A stretch of DNA of 64,000 nt from Tricholoma matsutake (GCA_026075535.2 AP026547.1:1984001-2048000); one strand, 5' to 3'; shown: positions 33,096 through 43,020, counted from the stretch's first letter. Notes: generated from the sequence alone by a model not told the origin. A program made the numbers and translations.

Positions 33096-33557
33096 GCATT
33101 GGAGGTGTGTGGGCATTATTTGGAGGGATGTATGCATCAGATTGAGATCTGGACAGATCATCAAAATCTGCAATACTTCATGTCCACTAAAAACCTTAAT
33201 CGCTGGCAAGTGCGTTGGGCACTATTCCTATCACATTTCAATTTTCACTTGGTCCACAAAGCAGGAAGCTTAATGAGGAAAGCAGATGCATTATCCAGAT
33301 GTATTGATCATAAAAGGGGGGTGGAGGAGGATAATAAAAATGTTACCTTACTCAAACCCGAATACTTTCGCATTTGCGCTATGCGTCAAGGGCATCTATT
33401 AATAGATAGCTTGGAAACGGAAATGTTGTCTAAAATTAGACAGTGTTTGGAAATGGATGATGAAGTAGTGGAAGCCATGAAAGCTCTGAAGGGAGAGAAG
33501 AAACGTAATATTAAAGGAGATGAATGGGCTGAGGAACAAGGGTTGGTATTGTTTTGA
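33096..33557 (+). pseudogene. Gypsy B1 RNase H C-terminus and connection
   Basis: 'QIEIWTDHQNLQYFMSTKNL' and 'FNFHLVHKAGSLMRKADALS' close RNase H; a charged linker follows to a TGA at 33555. Confidence 0.85.
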
Positions 33558-34920
33558 GGAAAAGTGTATGTACCAAAGGATAAGGATTTGCGAAGGGAGA
33601 TCGTCCAGTTACATCATAATATGCCAACTGCTGGACACCCAGGAAGATGGAAGACCTTGGAATTAGTAATGAGAAATTATTGGTGGCCCAGAATTTGAAA
33701 GTGTGTGTTGGGGTATGTGGATGGATGTGATACGTGCATAAGGGGAAAGAAATTTCCAGAAAAACCTGCAGGAAAATTAATGCTGAACCCTATACCTAAA
33801 GTGCCATGGCAAGATATATGTGTGGATTTTATTACCAGATTACCCAAGGCTCAAGGGTATGATGCAATATTTGTAGTATGCGACTGCTTCACAAAGGAGG
33901 TCCATATTATTCCTACTACTACAGAAACCTCATCATTGGGCTTGGCGCACCTCTATCTAAATCAGGTATGGCGGCTACATGGGTTACCCAATACCGTTAT
34001 CTCCGATTGTGGACCACAATTTGCTTCCACATTTATGCGAGAGCTGAACAATATATTGGGCATTCAAACTAAATTATCTACAGCATATCACCCGCAGACT
34101 GATGGGCAGACAGAATGAATGAACCAGGAGTTGGAGCAGTACCTACGTATGTTTGTCAACTACCGACAAACTGACTGGCCCAAATGGCTGGCAATTGCCA
34201 AATTTTCCCACAATAACAAATTCCATTCAGCTACTTGTATGTCACCCTTTTTCGCAAATTATGGATATCATCCTCACATGGGAGTAGAACCCAGAAGGGA
34301 AGTCAAAGTACAGTTGGTAGAAGACTTTGTATCTAAGATGCAAAAGGTACAAGAGGAAGCAGAGGTGGCATTGAAGAAAGCATGTGATGACATGATGCAA
34401 CATGTGGATCATACTCGAGCACGTGCTCCAGAGTACAAAGTTGGTGACTTGGTGTGGCTAAGTACCAAGGACCTGAATATTCCATGACCTTTGAGGAAAC
34501 TTATGGAGAAACAAGTTGGCCCATATGCGATCTCTAAAGTGATCTCACCTAATGTGGTAGTGCTAAAATTACCCCGATCATTCAAGATTGATCCTGAGAT
34601 TAACATATCCCACCTATGCCCTTACCGCCCACCCACTATTACTGGCCAACAAACTACTCTGCAACCTCCAATAATAGTAGAAGGTGCTCCAGAATACATA
34701 GTTAAAGAAATTCTAGACTCACGTCTTCGACGAAACAAATTGGAGTTCTAATAAAGTGGAAAAACTATACTGACAAAAATAATTCATGGGAACCTGAAGA
34801 GAGTTGTAAGCAAGCACATAATGTGATCGCCCAATTCTTTAAATGTAATCTGAATGCTCCACGTCACATTGCAAGAAGGGTGTATGAGGGGATGAAATTC
34901 TGGCCTTACCAAAATTTCAC
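33558..34920 (+). pseudogene. Gypsy B1 integrase and chromodomain
   Basis: Zinc-binding block 'LHHNMPTAGHPGRWKTLELV' and 'CDTCIRGK', catalytic core 'ICVDFITRLPKAQGYDAIFV', 'TVISDCGPQFASTF' and 'TAYHPQTDGQTE', then 'KVGDLVWL' and 'VVVLKLPRSFKIDPEINISH'. The chromodomain lies at about 34690-34880 ('EYIVKEILDSRL', 'NSWEPEE'). In-frame TGA occur at about 33698, 34116 and 34485. The integrase would join cDNA to target DNA, guided by the chromodomain. Confidence 0.88.
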
Positions 34921-34977
34921 AGAGGGGACAGACGTAATATTTTCTTGCCTGGAAGTCGAGGCATAAAAGGGGGGTAA

Positions 34978-35379
34978 TGTTAGGAAACCACCCCATTACC
35001 TAATGAAATTTCATTTTTATTTTATTATGTCAAATTATGCTACATGACACTAAATGATGCTACACTTTGATAGCATGAGAATTTTATTTTGCACACATCA
35101 ATATGTATGCACATGTACAAATGTGTTGGTAACAACAATGTACAATATATGTAACATAGTATATAAACCCCAAATATATGCCTAGGGGACCCCAGTTGTG
35201 TTCTCTTAGGTATTCCACCTATGCTTTTGGTGTGAAAGGCCTTTGTCAACAAACTCACCTATAAATAACCCCTTGCATCAAAACCATCAGTTTCCCCATC
35301 ACACATGCAGATCCTGCCCCCTTCTTGTAGAGAGAACCTGCACGGTCTTAGCTAGCAGATAGTGGGTGTCGCCCTAACA
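34978..35379 (+). repeat. Gypsy B1 3' LTR
   Basis: 402 bp, same length as the 5' LTR with about 20 scattered differences, mostly C/T and G/A. Confidence 0.92.
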
Positions 35380-35384
35380 ATCAT

Positions 35385-35960
35385 CCACCATCATCACCAC
35401 TCTCGACGACGATGCCACCTCCCTTCCACCGCATCCCCTCTGTCAACACCTGTCACCACTGCTCCTATGGCCACCACCACCTCGTCTAATGCCACCAACG
35501 GCCGCATTAGAACCACCTCGGGCCCAAACGATGACAGATGTCGTTTGGGGCCCAGGTAATGTTTTTTCCTTTTTTTTTATTGAACTAACTAATATTTTCT
35601 TTCCTTCTTTAGGTTATAACTATATCATGACAACAAGACGACACCAAACAACAAACAAAGAACGACAAGCAAGCAACAGACAACAGACAACAAACAACAA
35701 ACAAAGAAATGGAGAACGATGATGCAGAGAGGGAAGGCCGTAAGGAAATGGGCCCAAATGACATACATCATTGTTTGGGCCCCAGGTAAGTTTTTTTTTG
35801 TTTGTTTCATTCTTTTTTGATTAATATTAGTTTTCTTTTGAATTTTTATAGTTTCTCATTGTATGATGCAACCCACTGCCACCGCACCCTCCACCACTGT
35901 GAGCAGCTGCTCGTGGGGTGGAAATGGGAAGTGACGATGAGGACCATGGAGATGGAGATG
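35385..35960 (+). CDS. Elem-1 gene, exons with palindromic ends (unrecognised protein)
   Basis: I do not recognise the product. Before B1 inserted, the reading would begin left of 28397. The first visible exon is His/Pro/Thr/Ser-rich and ends 'PPRAQTMTDVVWGP' just before a gtaatg donor at about 35555. A T-rich intron (about 58 bp, with 'aactaac' and 'ttctttag') follows. The second exon is Gln/Asn/Thr-rich and ends in a similar 'WAQMTYIIVWAP' before cag/gtaagt at about 35785. A third exon starts near 35850 with 'QPTATAPSTTVSSCSWGG'. The exon 1 and 2 ends coincide with GGGCCCAAA...TTTGGGGCC palindromes. Related exons lie at 37.3, 50.4 and 60.1 kb on the minus strand. Confidence 0.4.
35520..35553 (+). 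repeat. Palindrome P1 at exon end
   Basis: Stem 'ccaaacga' (35524-35531) with 'tcgtttgg' (35541-35548), inside matching GGGCC/GGCCC ends. Confidence 0.75.
35750..35783 (+). repeat. Palindrome P2 at exon end
   Basis: 'gggcccaaatga' faces 'tcattgtttgggcccc', a slightly imperfect stem with one extra base, followed at once by cag/gtaagt. Confidence 0.65.
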
Positions 35961-36171
35961 AGGAGCTGCAAATGATGAGAGCAGCTGGGTGGCAAGGCCC
36001 AAAATGATAAGAGCAGCGGGGTGGCAAGACAAGGATGGGAGGAGAACGGATGACCACAAAAATGACAGGACAGGGAGGACAACGGACGACAAGCATGACC
36101 ATGCAACAATGACAGGACACCAGCACCAGGGAATGCAACAGTGGGAGACGGCCAGGATGGCAACAATGACC

Positions 36172-36335
36172 AGGAAGGGCACAACCAGGAGCAGCACGGA
36201 AATGATGCCCCCAGGAAGGGCACAACCAGGAGCAGCACGGAAATGATGCCCCCAGGAAGGGCACAACCAGGAGCAGCATGGAAATGATGCCCCCAGGAAG
36301 GGCACAACCAGGAGCAGCATGGAAACGACACCCAG
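36172..36335 (+). repeat. 41-bp minisatellite in Elem-1
   Basis: Four tandem copies of a 41-bp unit starting 'ggaagggcacaaccaggagc', the first two identical and the last degraded. Because 41 is not a multiple of 3, each copy is read in a different frame; all three minus-strand frames stay open across the array, which looks coding but is a by-product. Confidence 0.9.
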
Positions 36336-36416
36336 GACGGCAACAACAAGGACAGTGACAACAAAGGCCCAGCACCCAGGACAACGGGGACAGGACAACA
36401 GGCATGACTCACCAGG

Positions 36417-36671
36417 CTGCCCCCGCATTTTGTGTGGGGCAGTTTTTTTCATTTTTTATTTATGGTAATACCTTCCCCCTTGCCCATGTTTTACATGGGT
36501 GAGGGTTTTTTTTTCTTTTTCTTTATAATTGTAGTGCTCCCCTTGCATTTGATGCGAGGGGAGATTAGTTTTATATGTATATATTTGTAGGACTCCCCCT
36601 CACACCTTGTGTGGGGGAGGTTTTTTTATTATGTACTTAATGGTGTATCCCTTGCATCCAATGCAAGGGAT
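36417..36671 (+). repeat. Five-hairpin array of Elem-1
   Basis: Hairpins at 36417-36442, 36475-36505, 36537-36563, 36593-36619 and 36647-36671. Each is a C-rich arm, a short loop and a G-rich arm (for example 'ctccccctcacac' with 'gtgtgggggag'), separated by T-rich 29-33 bp spacers. Stem sequences differ but length and layout are kept. A matching inverted array is in Elem-3 at 43277-43526. Confidence 0.85.
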
Positions 36672-36777
36672 GTAGTTAATAAATTTTATTTGATCTTAAT
36701 TGTGAGCTTTGAGAGAGAAATACCTAAGTTTGAGTTTGAGGGTATAAATACACTTTTATATTGCAGCTAATAATTCT

Positions 36778-36856
36778 CCTGTGGCTCAACTGGTTAAGCA
36801 CTTGTTTGGTTTGTCATGTGATTCTTGATCATGAGTTCTAGAGTTCAATCCCTGCT
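36778..36856 (+). other. tRNA-like module, Elem-1 right end
   Basis: 'gtggctcaactggttaagca' (A-box-like) and 'gagttcaatccctgc' (B-box-like), about 60 bp apart. It points toward the right terminus. The block matches the Elem-3 left module (minus strand, 43108-43188) closely. Confidence 0.55.
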
Positions 36857-37067
36857 CTGAACAAGTTTATTTTGTAGGTACTTTGTGAAATTCATGAAGT
36901 CCAAAGCACTTGAAACTTGTAAGATATCTCAAATTGACTTGCCATTATGGTATGACTTTAGGGTACTGAGTCTCACTGGATTCCTGGTGAGTCCTGGTGA
37001 GTCCTGGTGAGTCCTACTGGATTCCTCCAGGACTATGTGGGGCAGTGTAAAGTTCAGCTGTATACCA

Positions 37068-37520
37068 TTAGGCATAAATAGCAATGTTTGCCTGTTTTCT
37101 TTTGCAATGTAGAAGATCTGTAGTGGGTAGTAATTGTCCATCATATACCATGTTGGCACCAGTAGAAATGCCATCATGAAACCATATCTGTTCATTGATC
37201 ATGACACATGAAGTGTAATGCAATTCTCCATAGTATCGTCCCCAGTAGTATATAGCCTAAATAGCAATAAATTAAAATTAGTTGATTGATAAAAAGAAAA
37301 ATAAAAAATAAAAAAACTTATCTATGGCCCAAATGACAATTGCCATCATTTGGGCCCGCATTCCATCCAGTCGGCTCATTTGAAGGTGGTGGTGATGGTG
37401 GGAGTGGGCATGGGAATGGTGGTGGCGGGTGTGCATGCAGTGGTGGTGGTAGAGTGGAGAGGAGGAGGAGGCGGTGTTGATGATGGTGGTGGTGGTTGTG
37501 AGCTGGCAGTCACGTGTCAC
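37068..37520 (-). CDS. Elem-2 gene: His/Thr-rich exon plus a conserved C-terminal exon
   Basis: Exon 1 (37520-37323) starts MTRDCQ, is Thr/Ser/His-rich and ends 'GMRAQMMAIVIWAI' at palindrome P3. A T-rich tract of 66 bp ending 'ctatttag' looks like an intron, but the donor position reads gataag/ataagt rather than gtaagt, and the Elem-3 copy has the same change. Exon 2 (37256-37068) is fully open, 62 codons to a TAA, with 'GELHYTSCVM', 'IWFHDG' and 'QANIAIYA'. The 'HxTS...W.HDG' pattern resembles the C-terminal His box of ubiquitin-specific proteases, but this is weak and no Cys box is seen. Function unknown. Confidence 0.4.
37326..37356 (-). repeat. Palindrome P3 at exon end
   Basis: 'ggcccaaatga' faces 'tcatttgggcc' around a 9-nt loop. 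Confidence 0.75.
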
Positions 37521-37620
37521 GTGTCATGCAATATGTATGTGTGCGTATTCCGTTAATGGCTGTAACTATGCACCTTGGTTGGGTAATAAAAGTATTAGAT
37601 GTATGTAGATGAATAATGAC

Positions 37621-37687
37621 CTGGTAGCTCAGTGGTTAAGCATGCTGTTATGTGTGCAGACCCAAGGTCAAGTGTTCAATTCTTGTT
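37621..37687 (+). other. tRNA-like module, Elem-2 right end
   Basis: 'ggtagctcagtggttaagc' is an excellent D-arm/A-box; 'gtgttcaattcttg' is a B-box-like T-arm 45 bp on. It is the closest of the five modules to a real tRNA. It points toward the right terminus. Confidence 0.6.
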
Positions 37688-37962
37688 GCACATCGAAATT
37701 TTATTTGGGAAAGCACATGCATTCCAGTTATTCCGGTTATGCTAGTGCCATGCATCCGGTTGATCCAACTGTTCCAGGTAAAAATGAGTCTGGGTAGATT
37801 CTGGGGATTCCAGAGGTAAAATTGATTGCCCAGTCCGACAGGAATTATGAATTGTGAGAAAAATATATGTAAATGGAATTGACCGGAATTCTGGAAATTC
37901 CGATTGGAATGGGCATTCTGACTGGAATCTGACTGGAATAGGTGGAGGAGTGTAATGTACTC

Positions 37963-38910
37963 GTCCACTGGCACTTTCATAGCAAGGGGTACCCTACTCC
38001 AGAACAAACACTTATATGCTCTGATGTTGCAATCCGCAACTGTGGACCATGCGCTCACTGTTCACAACACCTCCAATATTGTAACTTGGCATCATCGTCT
38101 TGGGCATGCGAACTATCAAGTGCTGCAGGACATGGCCAGGAGTGGATCCATCACAGGTATGCCCATGCAATCCTCATTCAAACCCCCTAAATGCGACTCT
38201 TGCATACTTGGAAAGCAGACTTGAACACCTGTTCCAAAGAAGCATGCAGAGGGGAAGGGGCACAGAGCTATGCGTAAATTGGAGAAAGTCTGGGTAGACT
38301 TATCTGGACCGAACACTGTAAAGTCACAAGTCGGGAATCTGTATATCATGAATATAGTTGATGATTGCATGTCACACCCATGGTCCATCCCCCTGAAACA
38401 TAAAGGTGATGTGTTTCAAGAACTCAGAGCTTGGGAACTTGCCAGGGAAAAGGAGATGGGCCTTCAAGTAGGCACGTATATTACTGATAATGGTGAACTC
38501 AAAACCCATGAAATGGACGCTTGGCTCCAGTTGCGCAGGACAAATCATAAATTTACTGCGCCATATACTTCTGCCCACATTGGACATGTTGAATGCATGC
38601 ACAGAACATTGATGGGAAAGGCATGAACTATGTGCCTCTATGCAAACTTACCCATGTACCTCTGGGATGAGTTATACCTGATGGCAGCTCACCTACATGC
38701 AAAAACTACAACCCGCTCACTCAATGGTATCACCCCTTGGGAGAAATGGCATGAACGCAAACCAGACTACTCTTATATGAGGGAAATTGGATGCAAGGCA
38801 TACATCTTTATTCAGAATCAACATAACCCCAAGATCTACAAACAATCTATAGAGTGCATCCTAATTGGATACGAACTAAAATCAAAAGCATATCGGTACT
38901 ATCACTGAGA
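37963..38910 (+). pseudogene. Copia F integrase
   Basis: 'WHHRLGHANYQVLQDMA' and 'CDSCILGKQT' form the zinc-binding domain. 'VWVDLSGPNTV' and 'TYITDNGELKTHEMD' carry the catalytic Asp residues. 'APYTSAHIGHVECMHRTLMG' covers the catalytic Glu region (E present). 'IGCKAYIFIQN' and 'ILIGYELKSKAYRYYH' close the domain. Frame breaks are TGA at about 38222, 38624 and 38906. Confidence 0.82.
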
Positions 38911-39548
38911 GACATAGAAAATTTATAGCTCATATCATGTCAAGTTTGTTGAGACCCATGATGGTCATACACCTATTCCATCATGACCCCTGTTAGATCC
39001 GTATCCAGCAGAGCCAGTTGAAGGTCCACTGATCCACAACTGTACACCTATCATTGATAATGCTGATGATGACTTCATCACCACTGATGTATCTACCCAG
39101 GACCCTATTCCGGACCCACCTACTTCAGTAATGATGCCTACTTTGCTGGTACCAGTCATGCATCAATCATCCAGAATAACAATACCCACCAATAAGCATC
39201 CTGGTGGAGGACCAGCGGTGACCAGGCTCGAAAAAGCTGTACAGGAATCCAAAAAGTCAGCTGAACAGGTCAAGGCAACTCACATGGAACTTAGATGACC
39301 TCCATACCATCATCGGACCTGATACATCATCAATCAATCATGATCGGCGGGTCGAGGAATCACTTGATGACACTACATTTGGTGATCAGGCACATCAGCT
39401 CTCTGCACTAATTTCAGAGATGTCAGTTATTGATCCAGAGTCACTGCAGTTTGAGGATGATCCATGATCTTGGGAAGATGCTAAGAATTCAGCAGATGCT
39501 AAACAATGGGAAGAAGGCTACCAGGAGGAATTACAATCTCTGAAAGAT
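38911..39548 (+). pseudogene. Copia F linker between integrase and RT
   Basis: An acidic, Pro/Thr-rich spacer with several TGA, ending in 'WEEGYQEELQSLKDMSVYKL', the usual lead-in to copia RT. Confidence 0.6.
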
Positions 39549-40372
39549 ATGTCTGTATACAAACTTATCCCATGCACTGATGTACCACAAGGTCACCAAA
39601 TTCATAAAGGTCGTCTGGTCTTCCATATTAAATTGGTCAAGTGGTTTGTTGGAAGGTACAGCTTGTATTCAAGGGATTTGAACAGATATATGGTAAAGAC
39701 TATACAAAAACCACCTCACCTATGGTGCGCATGGAATCTTGGCAGATTCTCTTACATATAGCAGCATCACTTGGATGGGACGCCCAACAGATTGATGTCA
39801 AAATGGCTTTCCTCTATGGCCTTCTACCAGATGACAAAATTCAATATATGGAACAGCCAACTGGTTTCAAAGAACTGGGGAAGGAGGATTGGGTATGGGA
39901 ATTGCAGCAAGGGTTATACGGCATGAAACAAAGTGGGCATATTTGGAATCAGACATTACATGGCCAGATGGTATCCTGGGGATTCACAAGATTATCTTGT
40001 GAGTCATGCATCTACTACTGAAAATCTGACACAGGTACCATCATAACGGCTGTTCATGTGGACAATTACCTTTCCATCACTAGTTGCAAGGAGGAGAATG
40101 AGCACTTCAAAAACCAAATGTGAAAGGTGTGGACAATATCTGATCTTGGTACAGCTCAGTTTGTTGTTGGCATTGCCATCACCTGGGATACTGCACACTG
40201 TACAGTTGCTCTGTCCCAAACAGCATTAATTGACAAGATTGTCTCTCAGTTTGGTCAGACTGATGCTAACTCACTGTCAGCACCAATGGAACCTGGACAG
40301 AAATTGCAGCGTGTTGATTGGTCAAGTCTTACACCTGATGTTCAGACTAAACTACTAGGACTACCATACTGA
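39549..40372 (+). pseudogene. Copia F reverse transcriptase
   Basis: 'LVFKGFEQIYGKDYTKTTSP', 'QQIDVKMAFLYGLLPDDKIQ', 'LQQGLYGMKQSGHIWNQTL', then 'TAVHVDNYLSITS'. The palm motif should be V-D-D but reads V-D-N, a single G-to-A change removing the second catalytic Asp. A frameshift near 39650 separates the first block. Stops at 40019 and 40121 are TGA. Confidence 0.82.
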
Positions 40373-41020
40373 TCACTTGTAGGCTGCCTCCTATACCTCA
40401 CCATCTCCATGCACCCAGACATATCATACACTGTTCAACAACTTTCACAGTTCCTTGATTCCTATTCCTTTGAGCATTGGCATGCTGCCATCCACCTTGT
40501 TTGCTACCTGAAAGGAACGTGGGACCTGAAACTATATTTAGGGGGCAATAATTCAATTTCTTTATTGGTGTACACTGACTCTGACTGGGCTAATTGCTTA
40601 GTGAGGTGCAGTGTTGGAGGATATGCATGTTTCCTTGGATCGGGTGCTGTATCCTGGACAGCTTGCAAGCAGAAGACTGTCACAGCCTCATCTTGTGAGG
40701 CCGAGTATGTCGCCACTTTTGAATTAGCAAAGGAATGCATCTGGATTCATACCCTACTCATGGCCATTGGACACTCACCTACTGCACCCACCCCCATGCT
40801 TTGTGACAACACCACTGCCATCAATTTATCTGAAGATCCGCTTCTCCACTCCCATGTCAAGCACGTCGATATCAAATTTCATTTCCTTCATGAGCATGTC
40901 CAATCCCAGGAGCTTCATGTACAATATGTGCACACCCATGATAATATTGTGGACATCTTCACTAAAGCCCTGGATGTCAAATCTTTTGTCCACCTTCACA
41001 GATTCCTTGGACTCCAGTAA
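40373..41020 (+). pseudogene. Copia F RNase H
   Basis: An open frame of 203 codons from 40409: 'LVYTDSDWANCLVRCSVGGY' (first Asp), 'TASSCEAEYVATFELAKE' (Glu), 'PMLCDNTTAINLSED' and 'KHVDIKFHFLHEHV', ending with TAA near 41020. It is the best preserved domain of this copy. Confidence 0.88.
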
Positions 41021-41070
41021 TTACCTTCTTCATGCCAATTCCATGCGAGGAGGAGTATTCACAGTGAGGA

Positions 41071-41252
41071 GTGTTGAGATCTACACCGTGAATACATGAT
41101 GTAGGTGCCCCCTTTGATCTATTAATATTCCCCTTTGATCGTATCTCTCCCCTTGTCTCTTTCTCCCTTTATACCTTAGCCTTTATCATTCCCCCCATTG
41201 TTAACATTATAGTATATATACTTACATTCATAGATTAGATACCTCAGTCTAC
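41071..41252 (+). repeat. Probable copia F 3' LTR
   Basis: Begins TGTTGAGATCT directly after a purine tract; the end at 'ctactgtaca' is inferred because gypsy D codons start just after it. No second LTR is available for comparison. Confidence 0.5.
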
Positions 41253-42891
41253 TGTACAATAAACCATGCTCATTGTGTACCAGTTAGGTTGGATCTCTAC
41301 AGGTTCTGCCTTGATCACTGTAGGCAGTGGTGGTGGATGTGAATGGCATTCCGGGAATGGATCTGGGGGAGCTGGAAGGAGTTTGACAACATGGAAGACT
41401 GGGTGGAGTCTGGACATGGATGCTGGGAGGTGTAGACAATAGGCATGTGTTCCAACACACTTGACGATGGGGAAAGGTCCTAGGATGCGATGAGTGAGTT
41501 GCTTGGACAGATGCGTAGTGGAGATGTCACTGCAGTAAGATAAACTCAATCACCAACCTTGTACTGAGGGGTCGGAGAATGGTGTTGGTTGTAAAAGTGC
41601 GCCATGTCATCCTTTGCCTTTGCTAAGGCTGCCTTTGCCTCCTCCAAGCTATCCCACATGCGTTCTGTGAGCTCATTCACCATCTCGATGTGTGAGGGAG
41701 TTTGGTGAGGTTCAAATCCCATGCATGGATGTCGTCCAGTGTCTAAGAGGAAAGGGGTCTGTTGAGTCGAAGCATGGACATGGTTGTTGTATCCAAACTT
41801 GGCCAAGGGGAGAAGATTGTCCCAATTGTCCTGATGCTCATTGACAAAGATGCAGATGTACTGCTCCAGTTCCTGGTTGACTCACTCAGTCTGGCCATCA
41901 GTTTGTGGGTGATAGGCAGTCAAAGAAAGGAGTTTGATCCCCAGAAGTTGGTACACCTTGTGAGTGAACTCTGTCATGAACTGAGGGCCATGGCCAGGGA
42001 GGAAAGTACCAGGAAGTCCATGTAATTTCCACACATGGTGGAGATAGAGTTGGGCGGCACCCAGAGCACTGACAGTAGTGTGAGTGGGAATGAAGTGAGT
42101 GTGTTTTCCCACTGAATCAACTGTGCACATCACCGCATCAAACCCATTTGACTCTGGCAACTCCACCAGAAAGTCAACACTGACAACATCCCAATGACTC
42201 TCTGGAACAGGAAGAGGGTGTAGCTCACCAATGGGTTTGCAATGAGGAATCTTGGTGCATAAGCAAAGGTCACAAGTATGACAATACTGACCAATGAGTT
42301 GTGACATTTGTGGCCACCAATAATTCTGTGAGGTAAGCTCCAAGATCTTCCAGCATCCAGGATGACCAGCAATCTGTGAGTCATGGTGTTGGGATATGAT
42401 GTGCCAGTGAAGGTCTGGGTCATTGGGGATGTAGATTTGATCCCTGAAATACAACAAGTCCTCCTTTTCAGCCCATGCTGCTGCATGCAAGGAAAGGGTG
42501 GATCCCTTCCTCAGTTCTTTAACAGCTCAGGCAACAACATCCTCATGTAAACTGCTATGGTTTGCACAATGAATGTCATGTAGGATGTCCCACTCCTTGC
42601 CCTGGGGTGCGATGCCTTCCAGTGCCCAAATGGTGAACAGGTCTGGCTGCAACAACAGAATGTTTTGATTGTCATCACTGCCATCCCCATGGTCTGCATG
42701 TCAGGAGAGGGCATTGGTCTTCCCCATGCTGCAACCCAGATGGTGGTGCAAGGAGAAGTCAAAATCTGGATAGACACAGGGACCAACAAGCTTGATGCAG
42801 GTTCAATTTCTTGGCCATCATAAAGTACTTGAGATTCTTGTGATCCATCCAAATTTCCACCTTGTGTTGGGCACCCTTGAGGAAGTGTTGC
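41244..42891 (-). pseudogene. Gypsy D, RNase H end to integrase C-terminus
   Basis: Minus strand: 'QHKVEIWMDHKNLKYFMMAK' (RNase H) at the right edge, then 'HDSQIAGHPGCWKILELTSQ' and 'CDLCLCTK' (zinc domain), 'VVSVDFLVELPESNGFDAVM', 'LHGLPGTFLPGHGPQFM' (the second catalytic Asp reads Gly), 'TAYHPQTDGQTE', then TGA, 'KFGYNNHVHASTQQTPF' and 'YKVGD'. A weak chromodomain remnant ends near 41250. The rest of the element continues at 50941-51480. TGA and frameshifts make it inactive. Confidence 0.82.
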
Positions 42892-43020
42892 TGTAATTTA
42901 CCCTCCCCCACCTATTCTGGTTGGAGTCCAGTCATTCCGGTCAGAGTCCAGTTATTCTGATTGGAGTCCAGTTATTCTGGTTGGAGTCCAGTTATTCCAA
43001 CCAGATTCCAGTTACTCCAG
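42892..43020. repeat. Elem-3 left terminal and subterminal repeat
   Basis: After the terminal 25 bp come five or six degenerate copies of 'tctggttggagtccagtta'. Inverted counterpart at about 50745-50940. Confidence 0.8.

Larger units (their letters stand above)
28398..35379 (+). mobile_element. Ty3/gypsy element B1 (chromodomain type)
   Basis: LTRs 28398-28799 and 34978-35379 begin TGTTAGGAAA and end CCCTAACA, flanked by atcat (28393-28397 and 35380-35384). 'aaaagggggg' precedes the 3' LTR. It encodes Gag with a zinc knuckle, protease, RT, RNase H, integrase and chromodomain, with the RT region interrupted by solo LTR G. Several stops are TGA where the sister copy B2 has CGA. Confidence 0.92.
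27900..37057. mobile_element. Elem-1: TIR element with tRNA-like and hairpin modules (new family, MULE-like target size)
   Basis: The termini 'agctctttacactgcccc' (27900) and, inverted, 'ctgaactttacactgcccc' (37057) match each other and the ends of Elem-3. A 9-bp duplication ctgtatac(a/c) flanks them at 27891-27899 and 37058-37066, one mismatch. Inside the ends are degenerate 'aggactcacc' tandem repeats, then an outward-pointing tRNA-like block at each side, and on the right a five-hairpin array. A His/Thr/Pro-rich multi-exon gene fills the rest, interrupted by gypsy B1. I recognise no transposase. An 8-11 bp target duplication is typical of Mutator-like elements, but that assignment is inference. 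Confidence 0.65.
37058..37962. mobile_element. Elem-2: right-hand part of a second element of the family
   Basis: The right terminus 'gtgtaatgtactc' at 37962 aligns with the Elem-3 terminus 'gtgtaaagtactc' (50940). Inward lie degenerate 'ggaatctgactggaat' repeats (about 37730-37950), a tRNA-like block and a two-exon gene on the minus strand, the same layout as the right end of Elem-3. Elem-1 inserted 1 bp beyond the stop codon of that gene. The left terminus is not found. The element sits inside copia F. Confidence 0.6.
37963..41252 (+). mobile_element. Ty1/copia element F, 3' part
   Basis: It starts inside the integrase zinc domain, where Elem-2 splits it, and runs through integrase core, RT and RNase H to a purine tract ('gtgaggag', about 41063-41070) and a probable 3' LTR (41071-about 41252, beginning TGTTGAGATC). 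The 5' part is not in the window. At least eight in-frame TGA occur where Arg would fit. Confidence 0.8.

Noticed and set aside
35827..36452. Three long overlapping minus-strand frames (Pro/Cys/Leu-rich, about 190 codons each)
   Set aside because: They are produced by the 41-bp minisatellite and GC-rich low complexity; no motif and no consistent codon pattern.
37278..37520. His-rich metal-binding protein
   Set aside because: The His/Thr runs come from ggt/cac trinucleotide repeats that vary between copies; kept only as part of an unrecognised element gene.
37621..37687. A genuine tRNA gene
   Set aside because: A and B boxes are good, but the acceptor stem does not close convincingly by eye and four related, more diverged blocks occupy equivalent places in transposon ends.
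41762..42025. + strand frame of 87 codons
   Set aside because: Antisense shadow of the gypsy D integrase core, whose minus-strand motifs are clear.
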